From CBIHON01 sp966211965 (GTDB lineage Bacteria > Pseudomonadota > Gammaproteobacteria > Burkholderiales > Burkholderiaceae_D): a DNA stretch of 64,000 bases. The translations under genes and the position numbers were made by a program. The notes under the pieces were generated by a model. That model did no database searches. It had not been told where the DNA came from and saw nothing but the letters and a program-made list of their open reading frames with translations. Positions 17,249 through 26,736 of the stretch are shown here, in pieces; position 1 is the stretch's first letter, and the number at the start of each line of letters is the position of its first letter. The stretch covers positions 14,760 to 78,759 of the forward strand of contig CBIHON010000026.1 in assembly GCA_966211965.1 (NCBI GenBank), given 5' to 3'.

Positions 17249-20200
17249 CTAATACCCATTCCCTGTATAGGGGCCCTTACAAATTAATGGATTAGCCTTC
17301 CCACTCGGACAATCCGGCATTGCTGCCCTTTCTTGTTCTTTTTTCGCTGCCTCTGACCTAGCAATTGCTTCACAACTAGGTCGCTGCCCCGCGTAAAAAC
17401 CGGCTGCTGTCGCCCCTAAAGTCGTCCGCCCCTCGTTCGCCGCTTCAGTTACCGGCCCGACTCCCTTGCTCGCAACAATTGAAATCTCCTCCGCTCTTCT
17501 CGCCACGGCAGCACTATAAGGCGACATTTCTTCGTTAGCAATGCGTTGTTTCTCTCTCTCTTCAGCCGCACACATCGCTTTTTTATATTCTAGACCACCC
17601 TGTTTACCTTTCTCATAGTTCTCTGGAATATCCATTATTTCCTTCGCCTTATCCCACCAAGTCTTTCCTTTATCCGCGATGTCTATCGCTGTACCTATCT
17701 TGTCAAGCCCCATTGGATCGATGTACGAAACAGGATTCGTAGGATAGCTATAGTAGTTCAATCCACCCGCAAGCTTGATCGGGTCTTGGGAGAGATACCG
17801 CCGCATTATCGGGTCGTAATACCGATAGCGGTTGTAATACAGCCCGGTCTCCCAATCCCACTGCTGGCCCTGAAACCTCAGATTCGGCCGGCATTCCGGC
17901 TTCAACTCCCCGCTCATCCATTCCCCGATGGTGTTGCCCCATGGGTCTTGCGTGCGCTCCCACACCGCCTCGTGCGTAGCTGCATTGAGCATCCGGTATG
18001 GTGTGCCCATATGGTCGGTGACGAACAGAAATAATTGCGTCTCTCCCTCGCCAGCTTGGCCGCGCAACTGGCTCAGCACCGCCTGCTTCGCTTCTTGCGG
18101 CAGAGCAGAATTGGCGAGCAGCGGCATCAACTCCACCTGCGCGTTCCGCTTGGCTTCGCGCTCTTCCGGGGACAGTTCCGGCCCGGGCAATCGTGGGCCG
18201 ATGAGTTGTGCCAGCGGCACGAACGAATGAGGCTCGTACACGATGGTCCTGGTATGCGTGGCGTGAATCTCTTGCATCATCCGGTCGCCATCCCACAGAT
18301 AGCGCATGAACTGGCCTGACACGCTTTCCTCGATCACCTCGCCTTGCTCGTCGCGCCGCATCCGGCCCATATCCAGCACCAACTTGTAGACGCGCCGCCC
18401 GAAGGCGTCGTAATCGTACTTCGCCGCCCACGCCGGCTCGCTCGCGCCATTCGGATAGTGGCGGCTGGCTGTCATCTGGTTCAAGGCATTCCAGGCGAAT
18501 TCCCACCGCCCGTCGGCCGTGCGGCGCTTGACCACATTGCCGCGCCCATCGTATTCGTCATGGAAGGCATCGCCTAACTTGGCAATCCGGTCGGCGCGCG
18601 CCGGGGTTGCGCCCAGCAGGTTGAAGTCCGCCTTGCCGGCATTGGCCTGCACGATGGCGGCCCACTCCTGCGGCGTGGTATAGACCGGCAGGTTCGATAC
18701 CGGATCACGCTGCATCACGGTGCCAGGCATGACCGGGTTGCCGGCGGGATCGTAGGCATAAGTCTCGGATCGGGTTTGCCGGTAACCGGGTTTGGGAAAG
18801 GGGTCGCCGGCCGTGGGCTGTATAGGAATCACGTCGTGCATGTCCCAATAGCCCAGGCGCTGCTGGGCATCGTAGCCGTACCGGGTGACGTGGTGCACAT
18901 CGCCCCCTTCGCGTTCGAGGCGCTCAAGCAAACCCAGCGCATTGTACTGGTGGTGATAGCGCTCGATCAGCTTGTCGCCGCGCGTATAGCGGACGGTACC
19001 CAGCTGGCCAAGACTGGTATAGTTTTGCGTGCGGGTTAGCGGATGCGGCACCAGGCATTGACTGCCGCTGCCATAGGTGCGGTTGACTTCACGATACAGG
19101 CTGTCGCGCTCAACGTCGATCAGCGGCTGGCCGTCGAAGGCTACCTGGTGCCAGTGGCCGGAGCCGTACATCAGCGTGTCGATGCTGCGGCCGTCGGGCA
19201 GGATCACCTGGTTGCGATTGCCGAGAATGTCATAGCCATAGCCCAGCGTGTGGCAATGACCATCGGTGCCGGATTGGGTTCCCGCGATCAAGCGGCCGGC
19301 GGCGTCATAGGCGAAACCGGCCTGGCTGTCGAACGTGGTGGCGCACACGAGCTGATCACGCTTGTTGTAGTAGAAGCGATGGGTGTCGGCGTACCCGCCC
19401 TCGCAAGCCGGGATATGGCGCGCGATCAGTCTGCCGCCCGCATCAAATTCATACCGGATCTCGACGGCGTCCGCCTCTCCCTTGTTATCGATGCTGGCGG
19501 TCAGTTCGCCGGCCAGGTTGTAGGCATAGGTACAGCTCTTGCCATCGAAACCGGTTTCCTGAATCAGACGGTCCATTGGGTCGTAACTGAATGCCATGGA
19601 CGCGCCAGCGGCATTGGTCAGGCGAGTCAGTCGTCCGGCCAAGTCATATTGATAAGTGGTAACGGACCAGCCGTCGCGGTTGTTGACAATGCGGTCATCC
19701 TTGCCACCGGTCCAGACGCGGCGTTCGATGAGGCGGCCATAGCGGTCATATGCCATCTCGACCGGGCGTCCTTCGGCATCGAGCGCCTTGACCAGGTTGC
19801 CGGCACGATCATAGGCCACCACTTCATTCACGCTGTCGGGCCGGATAAGGGCGGTCAGGCGCCCTTTTTTGTCGCGCTCGTAAATCTGCCGTTTGCCGTC
19901 GGCGGTTTCGACTTCCAGCAACCGGCCCTTGCGGTCATGGCGGTAGCGAGTGGTCTGGCCGGAGCAATCGGTGAAAGACTTGATTTGGCCGAGGGCGTTG
20001 TAGGCCGGGATTTTCTGGCCGCCGCGCGCATCGGTGATGGCGCTAGGGCGGTCGGGGAAGACAGGGTTGTCGTAAGCGAACTGGGTCTTGCCGCCGCCGG
20101 GACCTTTAACGTACGTGATTCTTCCTTGGGCATCGCGCTGGGTGCGGGTGATGCCGCCTGCTGCATCGCGGGTGCTGGTAACGAGGCCGGTGGCGGGGTC

Positions 20201-21604
20201 GCGGAACAGGTCGCTGCGGTGGCCGAGCGGGGTCGTGCTGCCCAGGTATTCGCCCTGGCTGCTGTAGCGAAAGTGAGTTTGCCGGCCCAAGGGATCAGTT
20301 TGGCGGAGCATTTTCCCATCGTTAGTGTAGTCGAACTTGAGGACGCCGCCATCGGGGTTGTGCTGCTCGATGAGGCGGCGCAGGCCGGCTTCACCCTGGA
20401 AGCGATAGACGGTCTTTCTGCCCAGGCTGTCGATGACTTGTGTCGCGTATTCGCCATACAGGAAGGCATAGTCGAGGCCGCCGGTCTGTTCTTGGCGAAT
20501 CACCTTGCCGTCGGGATCGAGGCGGTCGTAGACATAGCGCACATCACGCCCCACCCCGTCGGCATCAATGCCCGGCGTCTGGTGGCGCACCAGCATGTGC
20601 TGTTCGTATTCGAAGCGGCGAGTCCAGTCGCCCTCGCCATCCTGCACTTCGATCAAGTCGCCGGCTTGGCTGTAACGGTAGCGCACCAGCCATTCGGTAA
20701 CGCGCAAGTCCCGCAGAGCGGCGAGGTCGGCCGGGGTGCGTTCGTCGCGCAGCGGGTCGTAGGCCAAGTTGATGCCGGCAATGCGCATGCCGTTGTCGGT
20801 GTCGGGGCGGAAGCTTTGCCAATGACGCCGGTCAGCTTCGGGTAGGGCAATGGAGTGAACGCGGTAAATACGGCCAGCGCTGTCGTGGAGAAATTCGGGC
20901 ACGCGCACCGCCTGGTTGGCGGCGTTGTGCGCGGTGCGCCAGCGCAGCGTGGTAGCATAGCCGTGGCGGTCAGCGACGGCAACCAGGTCAAAGCGGCCTG
21001 CAGCGAGTGGGTGCGGATTGTCCTCGGTGGGAGCGGGTTTGACGGCGGCTTCGAAGACCAGATATTCACCCTCGCCGGGGGTAAGGATGAACAGGTCGGG
21101 ATTGTGACGGTAGAACTCGGGCAGCCATTGCCAGCGCTCATCCCAGGGAATAGTCTTATCCAACGTGCCGCGCGCCAGCCACAGGGTTTCGCTGGGACAG
21201 AGCTGTTCTTCGCCGGGGGCCAGGGCGGCGAAGTCGATCCAGCGGCCCTGGATGTCGACCAGGCGGGTGCGCTTGGCGTCGGCGTCGCAATAGGTTTCAA
21301 AGCCGGTGCGCCAGCCCTGGCCGAGCAAGCCGGTGAAGGGGGTGTCGGAGGCGTAGAAGTGGTCCATGGCAAAGGGCATGGGGGCCGGCAGGCTGAAATC
21401 GGTTTCGGCGGGGACGATCTTGGCGCCGGTGCTGACATTGACCGGGTTGCCCTTCAATTGCTTGGCCTTGCAATCCTTGCAGGCGATGGGCTTGGCGGTG
21501 CCGCCGATCAAGACCGTGTCTTCGCCGCCGACGATGATGCCTTCCATGCATGAAATCGGGTCGGTGACGCGGGCGGCAGGAAAGGAAGGCTTTTGATTCG
21601 GCAT
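17249..21604 (-). CDS. PAAR/RHS type VI effector with unrecognised C-terminal tip (copy 1)
   Basis: This 1451-residue polymorphic toxin is expected to ride on the VgrG spike. Residues 1-50 form a short PAAR-like cap (PAARVTDPISCMEG, VLIGGTAKPIAC). A DUF6531 domain follows (GNPVNVSTGAKIVPAETDF), then many YD repeats forming the RHS cocoon, and the core end RYYDPIMRRYLSQDPIKLAG to YIDPMGL near residue 1300. The last 150 residues are the toxin tip: an acidic helix with two Trp, an Ala/Glu-rich helical region and a Cys-containing end (PDCPSGKANPLICKGPY). I do not recognise its activity. The start has AAGGACC before the ATG. Long blocks are identical to copy 2 at 22283-26665. Confidence 0.93.
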   Translation of the reverse strand: MPNQKPSFPAARVTDPISCMEGIIVGGEDTVLIGGTAKPIACKDCKAKQLKGNPVNVSTGAKIVPAETDFSLPAPMPFAMDHFYASDTPFTGLLGQGWRTGFETYCDADAKRTRLVDIQGRWIDFAALAPGEEQLCPSETLWLARGTLDKTIPWDERWQWLPEFYRHNPDLFILTPGEGEYLVFEAAVKPAPTEDNPHPLAAGRFDLVAVADRHGYATTLRWRTAHNAANQAVRVPEFLHDSAGRIYRVHSIALPEADRRHWQSFRPDTDNGMRIAGINLAYDPLRDERTPADLAALRDLRVTEWLVRYRYSQAGDLIEVQDGEGDWTRRFEYEQHMLVRHQTPGIDADGVGRDVRYVYDRLDPDGKVIRQEQTGGLDYAFLYGEYATQVIDSLGRKTVYRFQGEAGLRRLIEQHNPDGGVLKFDYTNDGKMLRQTDPLGRQTHFRYSSQGEYLGSTTPLGHRSDLFRDPATGLVTSTRDAAGGITRTQRDAQGRITYVKGPGGGKTQFAYDNPVFPDRPSAITDARGGQKIPAYNALGQIKSFTDCSGQTTRYRHDRKGRLLEVETADGKRQIYERDKKGRLTALIRPDSVNEVVAYDRAGNLVKALDAEGRPVEMAYDRYGRLIERRVWTGGKDDRIVNNRDGWSVTTYQYDLAGRLTRLTNAAGASMAFSYDPMDRLIQETGFDGKSCTYAYNLAGELTASIDNKGEADAVEIRYEFDAGGRLIARHIPACEGGYADTHRFYYNKRDQLVCATTFDSQAGFAYDAAGRLIAGTQSGTDGHCHTLGYGYDILGNRNQVILPDGRSIDTLMYGSGHWHQVAFDGQPLIDVERDSLYREVNRTYGSGSQCLVPHPLTRTQNYTSLGQLGTVRYTRGDKLIERYHHQYNALGLLERLEREGGDVHHVTRYGYDAQQRLGYWDMHDVIPIQPTAGDPFPKPGYRQTRSETYAYDPAGNPVMPGTVMQRDPVSNLPVYTTPQEWAAIVQANAGKADFNLLGATPARADRIAKLGDAFHDEYDGRGNVVKRRTADGRWEFAWNALNQMTASRHYPNGASEPAWAAKYDYDAFGRRVYKLVLDMGRMRRDEQGEVIEESVSGQFMRYLWDGDRMMQEIHATHTRTIVYEPHSFVPLAQLIGPRLPGPELSPEEREAKRNAQVELMPLLANSALPQEAKQAVLSQLRGQAGEGETQLFLFVTDHMGTPYRMLNAATHEAVWERTQDPWGNTIGEWMSGELKPECRPNLRFQGQQWDWETGLYYNRYRYYDPIMRRYLSQDPIKLAGGLNYYSYPTNPVSYIDPMGLDKIGTAIDIADKGKTWWDKAKEIMDIPENYEKGKQGGLEYKKAMCAAEEREKQRIANEEMSPYSAAVARRAEEISIVASKGVGPVTEAANEGRTTLGATAAGFYAGQRPSCEAIARSEAAKKEQERAAMPDCPSGKANPLICKGPYTGNGY

Positions 21605-21968
21605 GGTGGTCCTTGTTTTTTAGTTGCTGTTGTTATGGCTGAAATCCTTGCTTCCTTGTCCCCGTAGCGCTTCCCCAGCAATAAGCCATCGTGTTATTCA
21701 GCGCGTAACGGATTCCAATATTTAAGCGCTTCATAAAGGCTGTCTGCGTCGCAAAAAACATCGCTATGCAAAACATAAGAAATACGAAACGCGCAATTAC
21801 GGAACGCGGGAAATCAATAAAGAAAGAATGTCGGTGATCGTTTTCTTACCAGGTTAAAAATCAAGATAGTTTTCTGAAATTTTGTTTCATTGAAAATGTT
21901 CATCTCAGAAAAAACAAAAAACCATTCGGGAACGTGCACCTTGACGTGCGAACAGGTTTATTCTGTGA
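21605..21968. other. Gap between RHS copy 1 and the copy-2 immunity gene
   Basis: The first 40 bases next to the RHS start are nearly identical to the region before RHS copy 2 (homology ends near 21642 and 26702), marking the edge of the duplicated unit. The remaining 325 bases are AT-rich with no supported gene. A run with AAAAAACAAAAAACC near 21910 may belong to a transcript end. Confidence 0.5.
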
Positions 21969-22283
21969 TCATGAGCAAATTGGTCGGCTCGTCAAATCAT
22001 AAGCACCATCAAGAATAAATCCATTTTTCCCCTCGGGCATTTCAACCTCCAATACAAAAAATGATTTCATGTCATGGCAAGATGAAACGACAAGTTGATC
22101 TCCGCTTTTTATTGTTTTTATTATTTCCCCTGAACGTTGGGCGGCACCCTCGCGGGTCGCATAAACACTAACTTCGCCTTTGGCAATCAACTTTGTCTTT
22201 GGATTCATTGCAGGAAAAACAAACCAAATCAAACATATTAATAAGAATGCCGTTACGCTAATACCTAGTAATTTTCCGTACAT
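21969..22283 (-). CDS. Membrane-anchored SH3-like protein, probable immunity protein of RHS copy 2
   Basis: The ATG at 22283-22281 overlaps the stop of the RHS gene (TAATG), so translation is probably coupled. An upstream in-frame start at 22301 is less likely. The 104-residue product has one N-terminal membrane helix (LLGISVTAFLLICLIWFVF) and a periplasmic part resembling a bacterial SH3 fold (GEVSVYATREGAAQRSGEII, LVVSSCHDMKSFFVLEVEM). A one-helix periplasmic immunity protein fits a toxin acting in the periplasm, in line with the papain-like fold suggested for the partner tip. The sequence is AT-rich. The pairing is inferred from overlap; no family is recognised. Confidence 0.75.
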   Translation of the reverse strand: MYGKLLGISVTAFLLICLIWFVFPAMNPKTKLIAKGEVSVYATREGAAQRSGEIIKTIKSGDQLVVSSCHDMKSFFVLEVEMPEGKNGFILDGAYDLTSRPICS

Positions 22284-25200
22284 TACAATCCCCAAGCCCA
22301 TGGAGCACGTTTGAGACGTTCCATTGTAGTTGCAGGTGTTTTTGCCGGATATTCACTGGTACCTTTAACTGCACCTGAAGACAATAGTCCGTTCCCTAGA
22401 TCTACAGGAAATACATGATTTTCATTTACACCAATAGCAGTTTGAGTTGGATCATAAAAATCGTTGATACCAACTTCTCTCAAGCATTTTTGTGGGGGCG
22501 TGCCACAATTGTTCGTGAAAATATTGTATTTCCCATCGTGTTTCTTTAGACATTCTTCAAACCGATTCTCTTGGTCTGGCGTCATAGAAATCTTTACACC
22601 AGTTCCCGAACGAAAGTTTCTATTGTTATCAATATAGGTTGATGGGTCTTTATTCGAATCCCAGCCACCAGTACCCCAAGAATAACTACGACCATTCGCT
22701 ATCGTAGATACATGGCCAAATGATGATCCTCCACGCCCAACTGGTTCCCAAACAATGATTTCTGCTAACCCCAACGGATCTACCCACTGAATGGGATTTA
22801 GTGGATATCGATAAAAATTCATTCCCCCAGCCAGCTTAATTGGGTCTTGCGTCAAGTATCTTCGCATCAGTGGATCGTAATACCGAGAGCGGTTGTAATA
22901 CAGTTCGGTTTCCCAATCCCACTGCTGGCCCTGGAGCCTCAGATTGGGCCGGCATTCCGGCCCCAGCTTCTCGCTCATCCATTCCGCGGTCGTATTGCCC
23001 CACGGGTCTTGCGTGCGCTCCCACACCGCCTCGTGCGTGACTGCATCGAGCATCCGGTATGGCGTGCCCAGATGGTCCGTCATGAACAAAAAGGGCCGCG
23101 TGTTTTCGTTCCCGGCTTGGTCTCGCCATTGTTCCAGCACCGCCTGCTTCGCTTCTTGCGGCAAGGATAAGTTGGCGAGCAGCCGTGTCAAGTCCGCCTG
23201 TGCGTTACGCTTGGCTTCGCGCTCTTCCAACGACAGTTCCGGGCCGGGCAGCCTGGGACCGAGGATCTGCGCCAGCGGCACGAACGAATGGGGCTCGTAC
23301 ACGATGGTCCTGGTGTGCGTGGCGTGAATCTCTTGCAACATCCGGTCGCCATCCCACAGATAGCGCATGAACTGGCCCGACACGCTTTCCGCGATCACCT
23401 CGCCTTGCTCGTCGCGCCGCATCCGGTCCATGTCCAGCACCAACTTGTAGACACGCCGCCCGAAGGCATCGTAATCGTACTTCGCCGCCCACGCCGGCTC
23501 GCTCGCGCCATTCGGATAGTGGCGGCTGGCTGTCATCTGGTTCAAGGCATTCCAGGCGAATTCCCACCGCCCGTCGGCCGTGCGGCGCTTGACCACATTG
23601 CCGCGCCCATCGTATTCGTCATGGAAGGCATCGCCTAACTTGGCAATCCGGTCGGCGCGCGCCGGGGTTGCGCCCAGCAGGTTGAAGTCCGCCTTGCCGG
23701 CATTGGCCTGCACGATGGCGGCCCACTCCTGCGGCGTGGTATAGACCGGCAGGTTCGATACCGGATCACGCTGCATCACGGTGCCAGGCATGACCGGGTT
23801 GCCGGCGGGATCGTAGGCATAAGTCTCGGATCGGGTTTGCCGGTAACCGGGTTTGGGAAAGGGGTCGCCGGCCGTGGGCTGTATAGGAATCACGTCGTGC
23901 ATGTCCCAATAGCCCAGGCGCTGCTGGGCATCGTAGCCGTACCGGGTGACATGGTGCAAACCGTCCCCTGCGCGTTCGAGCCGGTCGAGCAAGCCCAGCG
24001 TGTTGTACTGGTGGTGGGTTTGCTCGATCAGCTTGTCGCCGCGCGTGAAGCGGACGATGTCGAGCTGGCCGAGACCGGTATAGCTTTGGCTGCGGGTCAG
24101 CGGGTACGTCACCAAGAATTGACTGCCGCTGCCATAGGTGCGGTTGACTTCACGATGCAGGCTGTCGCGCTCAACGTCGATCAGCGGATGGCCGTCGAAG
24201 GCGACCTGGTGCCAGTGGCCGGAACCATACATCAGGGTGTCGATGCGGTGGCCGTCGGGCAGGATCACCTGGTTGCGGTTGCCGAGAATGTCATAGCCGT
24301 AGCCCAGCGTATGGCAATGGCCATCGGCACCGGATTGGGTTTCAGCAATCAAGCGGCCGGCGGCATCATAGGCGAAGTCGACTTGGCTCTCATGGGTAGT
24401 GGCGCACACGAGCTGGTTGCGCTTGTTGTAGTAGAAGCGATGGGTGTCGGCGTAGCCGCCATCGCAAGCCGGGATATGACGCGCGATCAGTCTGCCACCG
24501 GCATCAAATTCATGCCGGATCTCGACGGCGCCGGCTTCGCCCTTGCCCTCGATGTGGCTGGCCAGTTCTCCAGCCAGATTGTAGGCATAAGCGCTGCTCT
24601 TGCCATCGAAACCGGTTTCCTGAATCAACCTGTCCATTGGATCGTATGTGAATGCCATGGACGCACCGGCGGCATTGGTGAGCCGAGCCAACCTGCCCGC
24701 CGGGTCGTACTGGTAGCGGGTGACGGCCCAGCCGTCGCCATGGGCGGACGTGGGGACTTCCTTGCTGCCGAGCCAGACCCGGCGTTCGGCGAGGCGGCCC
24801 TGGCGGTCGTATGCCATCTCGACCGGACGCCCTTCGGCATCGAGCGCCTTGACCAGGTTGCCGGCACGGTCATATTCCACCGCTTCCTTCACACCGTCGG
24901 GCCGGATGATGGCAGTCAGGCGTCCTTTTTTGTCGCGCTCATAGATTTGCCGCTTGCCGTCGGCGGTTTCGACTTCCTGCAAGCGCCCCTTGCGGTCATA
25001 GCGGTAGCGGGTGGTTTGGCCGGAGCAGTCGGTAAAGGCATTGACTTGGCCGAGGGCGTTGTAGGCCGGGATCTTCTTGCCCCCGCGCGCATCGGTGATG
25101 ACGCTGGGGCGGTCGGGGAAAGTGGGGTTGTCATAGGCGAACTGGGTCTTGCCTCCATCCGTGTCCTTAACGTGCGTGACGCGCCCTTGCGCATCGCGCT

Positions 25201-26665
25201 GATAGCGCGTGACGCCGCCTGCAGCGTCACGCATGCTGGTGACAAGGCCAGTGGCGGGGTCACGGAACAGGTCGCTGCGGTGGCCGAGCGGGGTCGTGCT
25301 GCCCAGGTATTCGCCCTGGCTGCTGTAGCGGAAGTGGGTTTGCCGGCCCAGCGGGTCGGTTTGCCGGCTCATTTTCCCGTCGTTGGTGTAATCGAAGCGG
25401 ACAATGCCGCCATCGGGATTATGCTGCTCAATGAGGCGGCGCAGACCGGCTTCTCCCTGGAAGCGGTAGAGCGTCACGCGCTTGAGGCTGTCGATGACTT
25501 GTGTCGCGTATTCGCCATAAAGGAAGGCATAGTCGAGGCCGCCGGCTTGTTCCTGCCGGATCACCTTGCCGTCGGGATCGAGGCGGTCGTAGACATAGCG
25601 CACATCACGCCCCACCCCGCCGGCATCATCGCCCGGCGTCTGGTGGCGCACCAGCATGTGCCGGTCGTATTCGAAGCGGCGGGTCCAGTCGCCATCGCCA
25701 CCCTGCACTTCGATCAGGTCGCCGGCTTGGCTGTAACGGTAGCGCACCAGCCATTCGGTGATGCGCAGGTCGCGCAAAGCGGCCAGATCAGCCGGGGCGC
25801 GCTCGTCGCGCAGCGGGTCATAGGCCAGGTTGATGCCGGCCAGGCGCATGCCGAGGTCGACATCGGGATGGCCGCTTTGCCAGTGGCGCTGGTCGGCTTC
25901 GGGCAAGGCGATGCAGTGGATGCGGTAAGCCCGGCCGGCGCTGTCGTGGAGGAATTCGGGCACGCGCACCGCCTGGTTGGCGGCATTGTGCGCGGTGCGC
26001 CAGCGCAGCGTGGTGGCGTAGCCGTGGCGGTCGACGATGGCAACCAGATCAAAGCGGCCTTGCGCCAAGGGGTGCGGATGGTCCTCGGTGGGGGCGGGTT
26101 TGACGGCGGCTTCAAAGACCAGGTAATCGCCGCTGCCGGGGGTGAGGATAAACAGGTCCGGATTGTGGCGGTACTGTTCGGGCAGCCACTGCCAGCGTTC
26201 ATCCCAAGGAATGGTCTTATCCAACGTGCCGCGCGCCAGCCACAGGGTTTCGCTGGGACAGAGCTGTTCTTCGCCGGGGGCCAGGGCGGCGAAGTCGATC
26301 CAGCGGCCCTGGATGTCGACCAGGCGGGTGCGCTTGGCGTCGGCGTCGCAATAGGTTTCAAAGCCGGTGCGCCAGCCCTGGCCGAGCAAGCCGGTGAAGG
26401 GGGTGTCGGAGGCGTAGAAGTGGTCCATGGCAAAGGGCATGGGGGCCGGCAGGCTGAAATCGGTTTCGGCGGGGACGATCTTGGCGCCGGTGCTGACATT
26501 GACCGGGTTGCCCTTCAATTGCTTGGCCTTGCAATCCTTGCAGGCGATGGGCTTGGCGGCGCCGCCGATCAAGACCGTGTCTTCGCCGCCGACGATGATC
26601 CCTTCCATGCATGAAATCGGGTCGGTGACGCGGGCGGCAGGGAAGGAAGGCTTTTGATTCGGCAT
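22283..26665 (-). CDS. PAAR/RHS type VI effector with permuted papain-like (NlpC/LRAT-type) tip (copy 2)
   Basis: This 1460-residue effector has the same layout as copy 1: PAAR-like cap, DUF6531, YD repeats and RHS core ending YPLNPIQWVDPLGL. The 160-residue tip contains GGSSFGHVSTIANGRSYSWG (His1318) and NIFTNNCGTPPQKCLREVG (Cys1387). His before an NNC cysteine is the order of circularly permuted papain-like hydrolases (NlpC/P60, LRAT, DUF4105 groups), which include amidases, peptidases and lipid acyl hydrolases. Activity on peptidoglycan or phospholipid is therefore plausible. The gene lies 71 bases after vgrG and its stop overlaps the immunity start. The assignment of the tip is by motif only. 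Confidence 0.92.
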   Translation of the reverse strand: MPNQKPSFPAARVTDPISCMEGIIVGGEDTVLIGGAAKPIACKDCKAKQLKGNPVNVSTGAKIVPAETDFSLPAPMPFAMDHFYASDTPFTGLLGQGWRTGFETYCDADAKRTRLVDIQGRWIDFAALAPGEEQLCPSETLWLARGTLDKTIPWDERWQWLPEQYRHNPDLFILTPGSGDYLVFEAAVKPAPTEDHPHPLAQGRFDLVAIVDRHGYATTLRWRTAHNAANQAVRVPEFLHDSAGRAYRIHCIALPEADQRHWQSGHPDVDLGMRLAGINLAYDPLRDERAPADLAALRDLRITEWLVRYRYSQAGDLIEVQGGDGDWTRRFEYDRHMLVRHQTPGDDAGGVGRDVRYVYDRLDPDGKVIRQEQAGGLDYAFLYGEYATQVIDSLKRVTLYRFQGEAGLRRLIEQHNPDGGIVRFDYTNDGKMSRQTDPLGRQTHFRYSSQGEYLGSTTPLGHRSDLFRDPATGLVTSMRDAAGGVTRYQRDAQGRVTHVKDTDGGKTQFAYDNPTFPDRPSVITDARGGKKIPAYNALGQVNAFTDCSGQTTRYRYDRKGRLQEVETADGKRQIYERDKKGRLTAIIRPDGVKEAVEYDRAGNLVKALDAEGRPVEMAYDRQGRLAERRVWLGSKEVPTSAHGDGWAVTRYQYDPAGRLARLTNAAGASMAFTYDPMDRLIQETGFDGKSSAYAYNLAGELASHIEGKGEAGAVEIRHEFDAGGRLIARHIPACDGGYADTHRFYYNKRNQLVCATTHESQVDFAYDAAGRLIAETQSGADGHCHTLGYGYDILGNRNQVILPDGHRIDTLMYGSGHWHQVAFDGHPLIDVERDSLHREVNRTYGSGSQFLVTYPLTRSQSYTGLGQLDIVRFTRGDKLIEQTHHQYNTLGLLDRLERAGDGLHHVTRYGYDAQQRLGYWDMHDVIPIQPTAGDPFPKPGYRQTRSETYAYDPAGNPVMPGTVMQRDPVSNLPVYTTPQEWAAIVQANAGKADFNLLGATPARADRIAKLGDAFHDEYDGRGNVVKRRTADGRWEFAWNALNQMTASRHYPNGASEPAWAAKYDYDAFGRRVYKLVLDMDRMRRDEQGEVIAESVSGQFMRYLWDGDRMLQEIHATHTRTIVYEPHSFVPLAQILGPRLPGPELSLEEREAKRNAQADLTRLLANLSLPQEAKQAVLEQWRDQAGNENTRPFLFMTDHLGTPYRMLDAVTHEAVWERTQDPWGNTTAEWMSEKLGPECRPNLRLQGQQWDWETELYYNRSRYYDPLMRRYLTQDPIKLAGGMNFYRYPLNPIQWVDPLGLAEIIVWEPVGRGGSSFGHVSTIANGRSYSWGTGGWDSNKDPSTYIDNNRNFRSGTGVKISMTPDQENRFEECLKKHDGKYNIFTNNCGTPPQKCLREVGINDFYDPTQTAIGVNENHVFPVDLGNGLLSSGAVKGTSEYPAKTPATTMERLKRAPWAWGL

Positions 26666-26736
26666 GGTGGTCCTTGTTTTTTAGTCGCTGTTGTTATGGC
26701 TGAAGATGGCAAGACATTGGCATGGAGAGAATGTCG

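Noticed and set aside
18344..20845. Long open frames on the plus strand across both RHS genes (e.g. 19043-20845 and 23837-26614)
   Set aside because: They are antisense to clear RHS coding sequence and arise from its codon bias; they show no family features.
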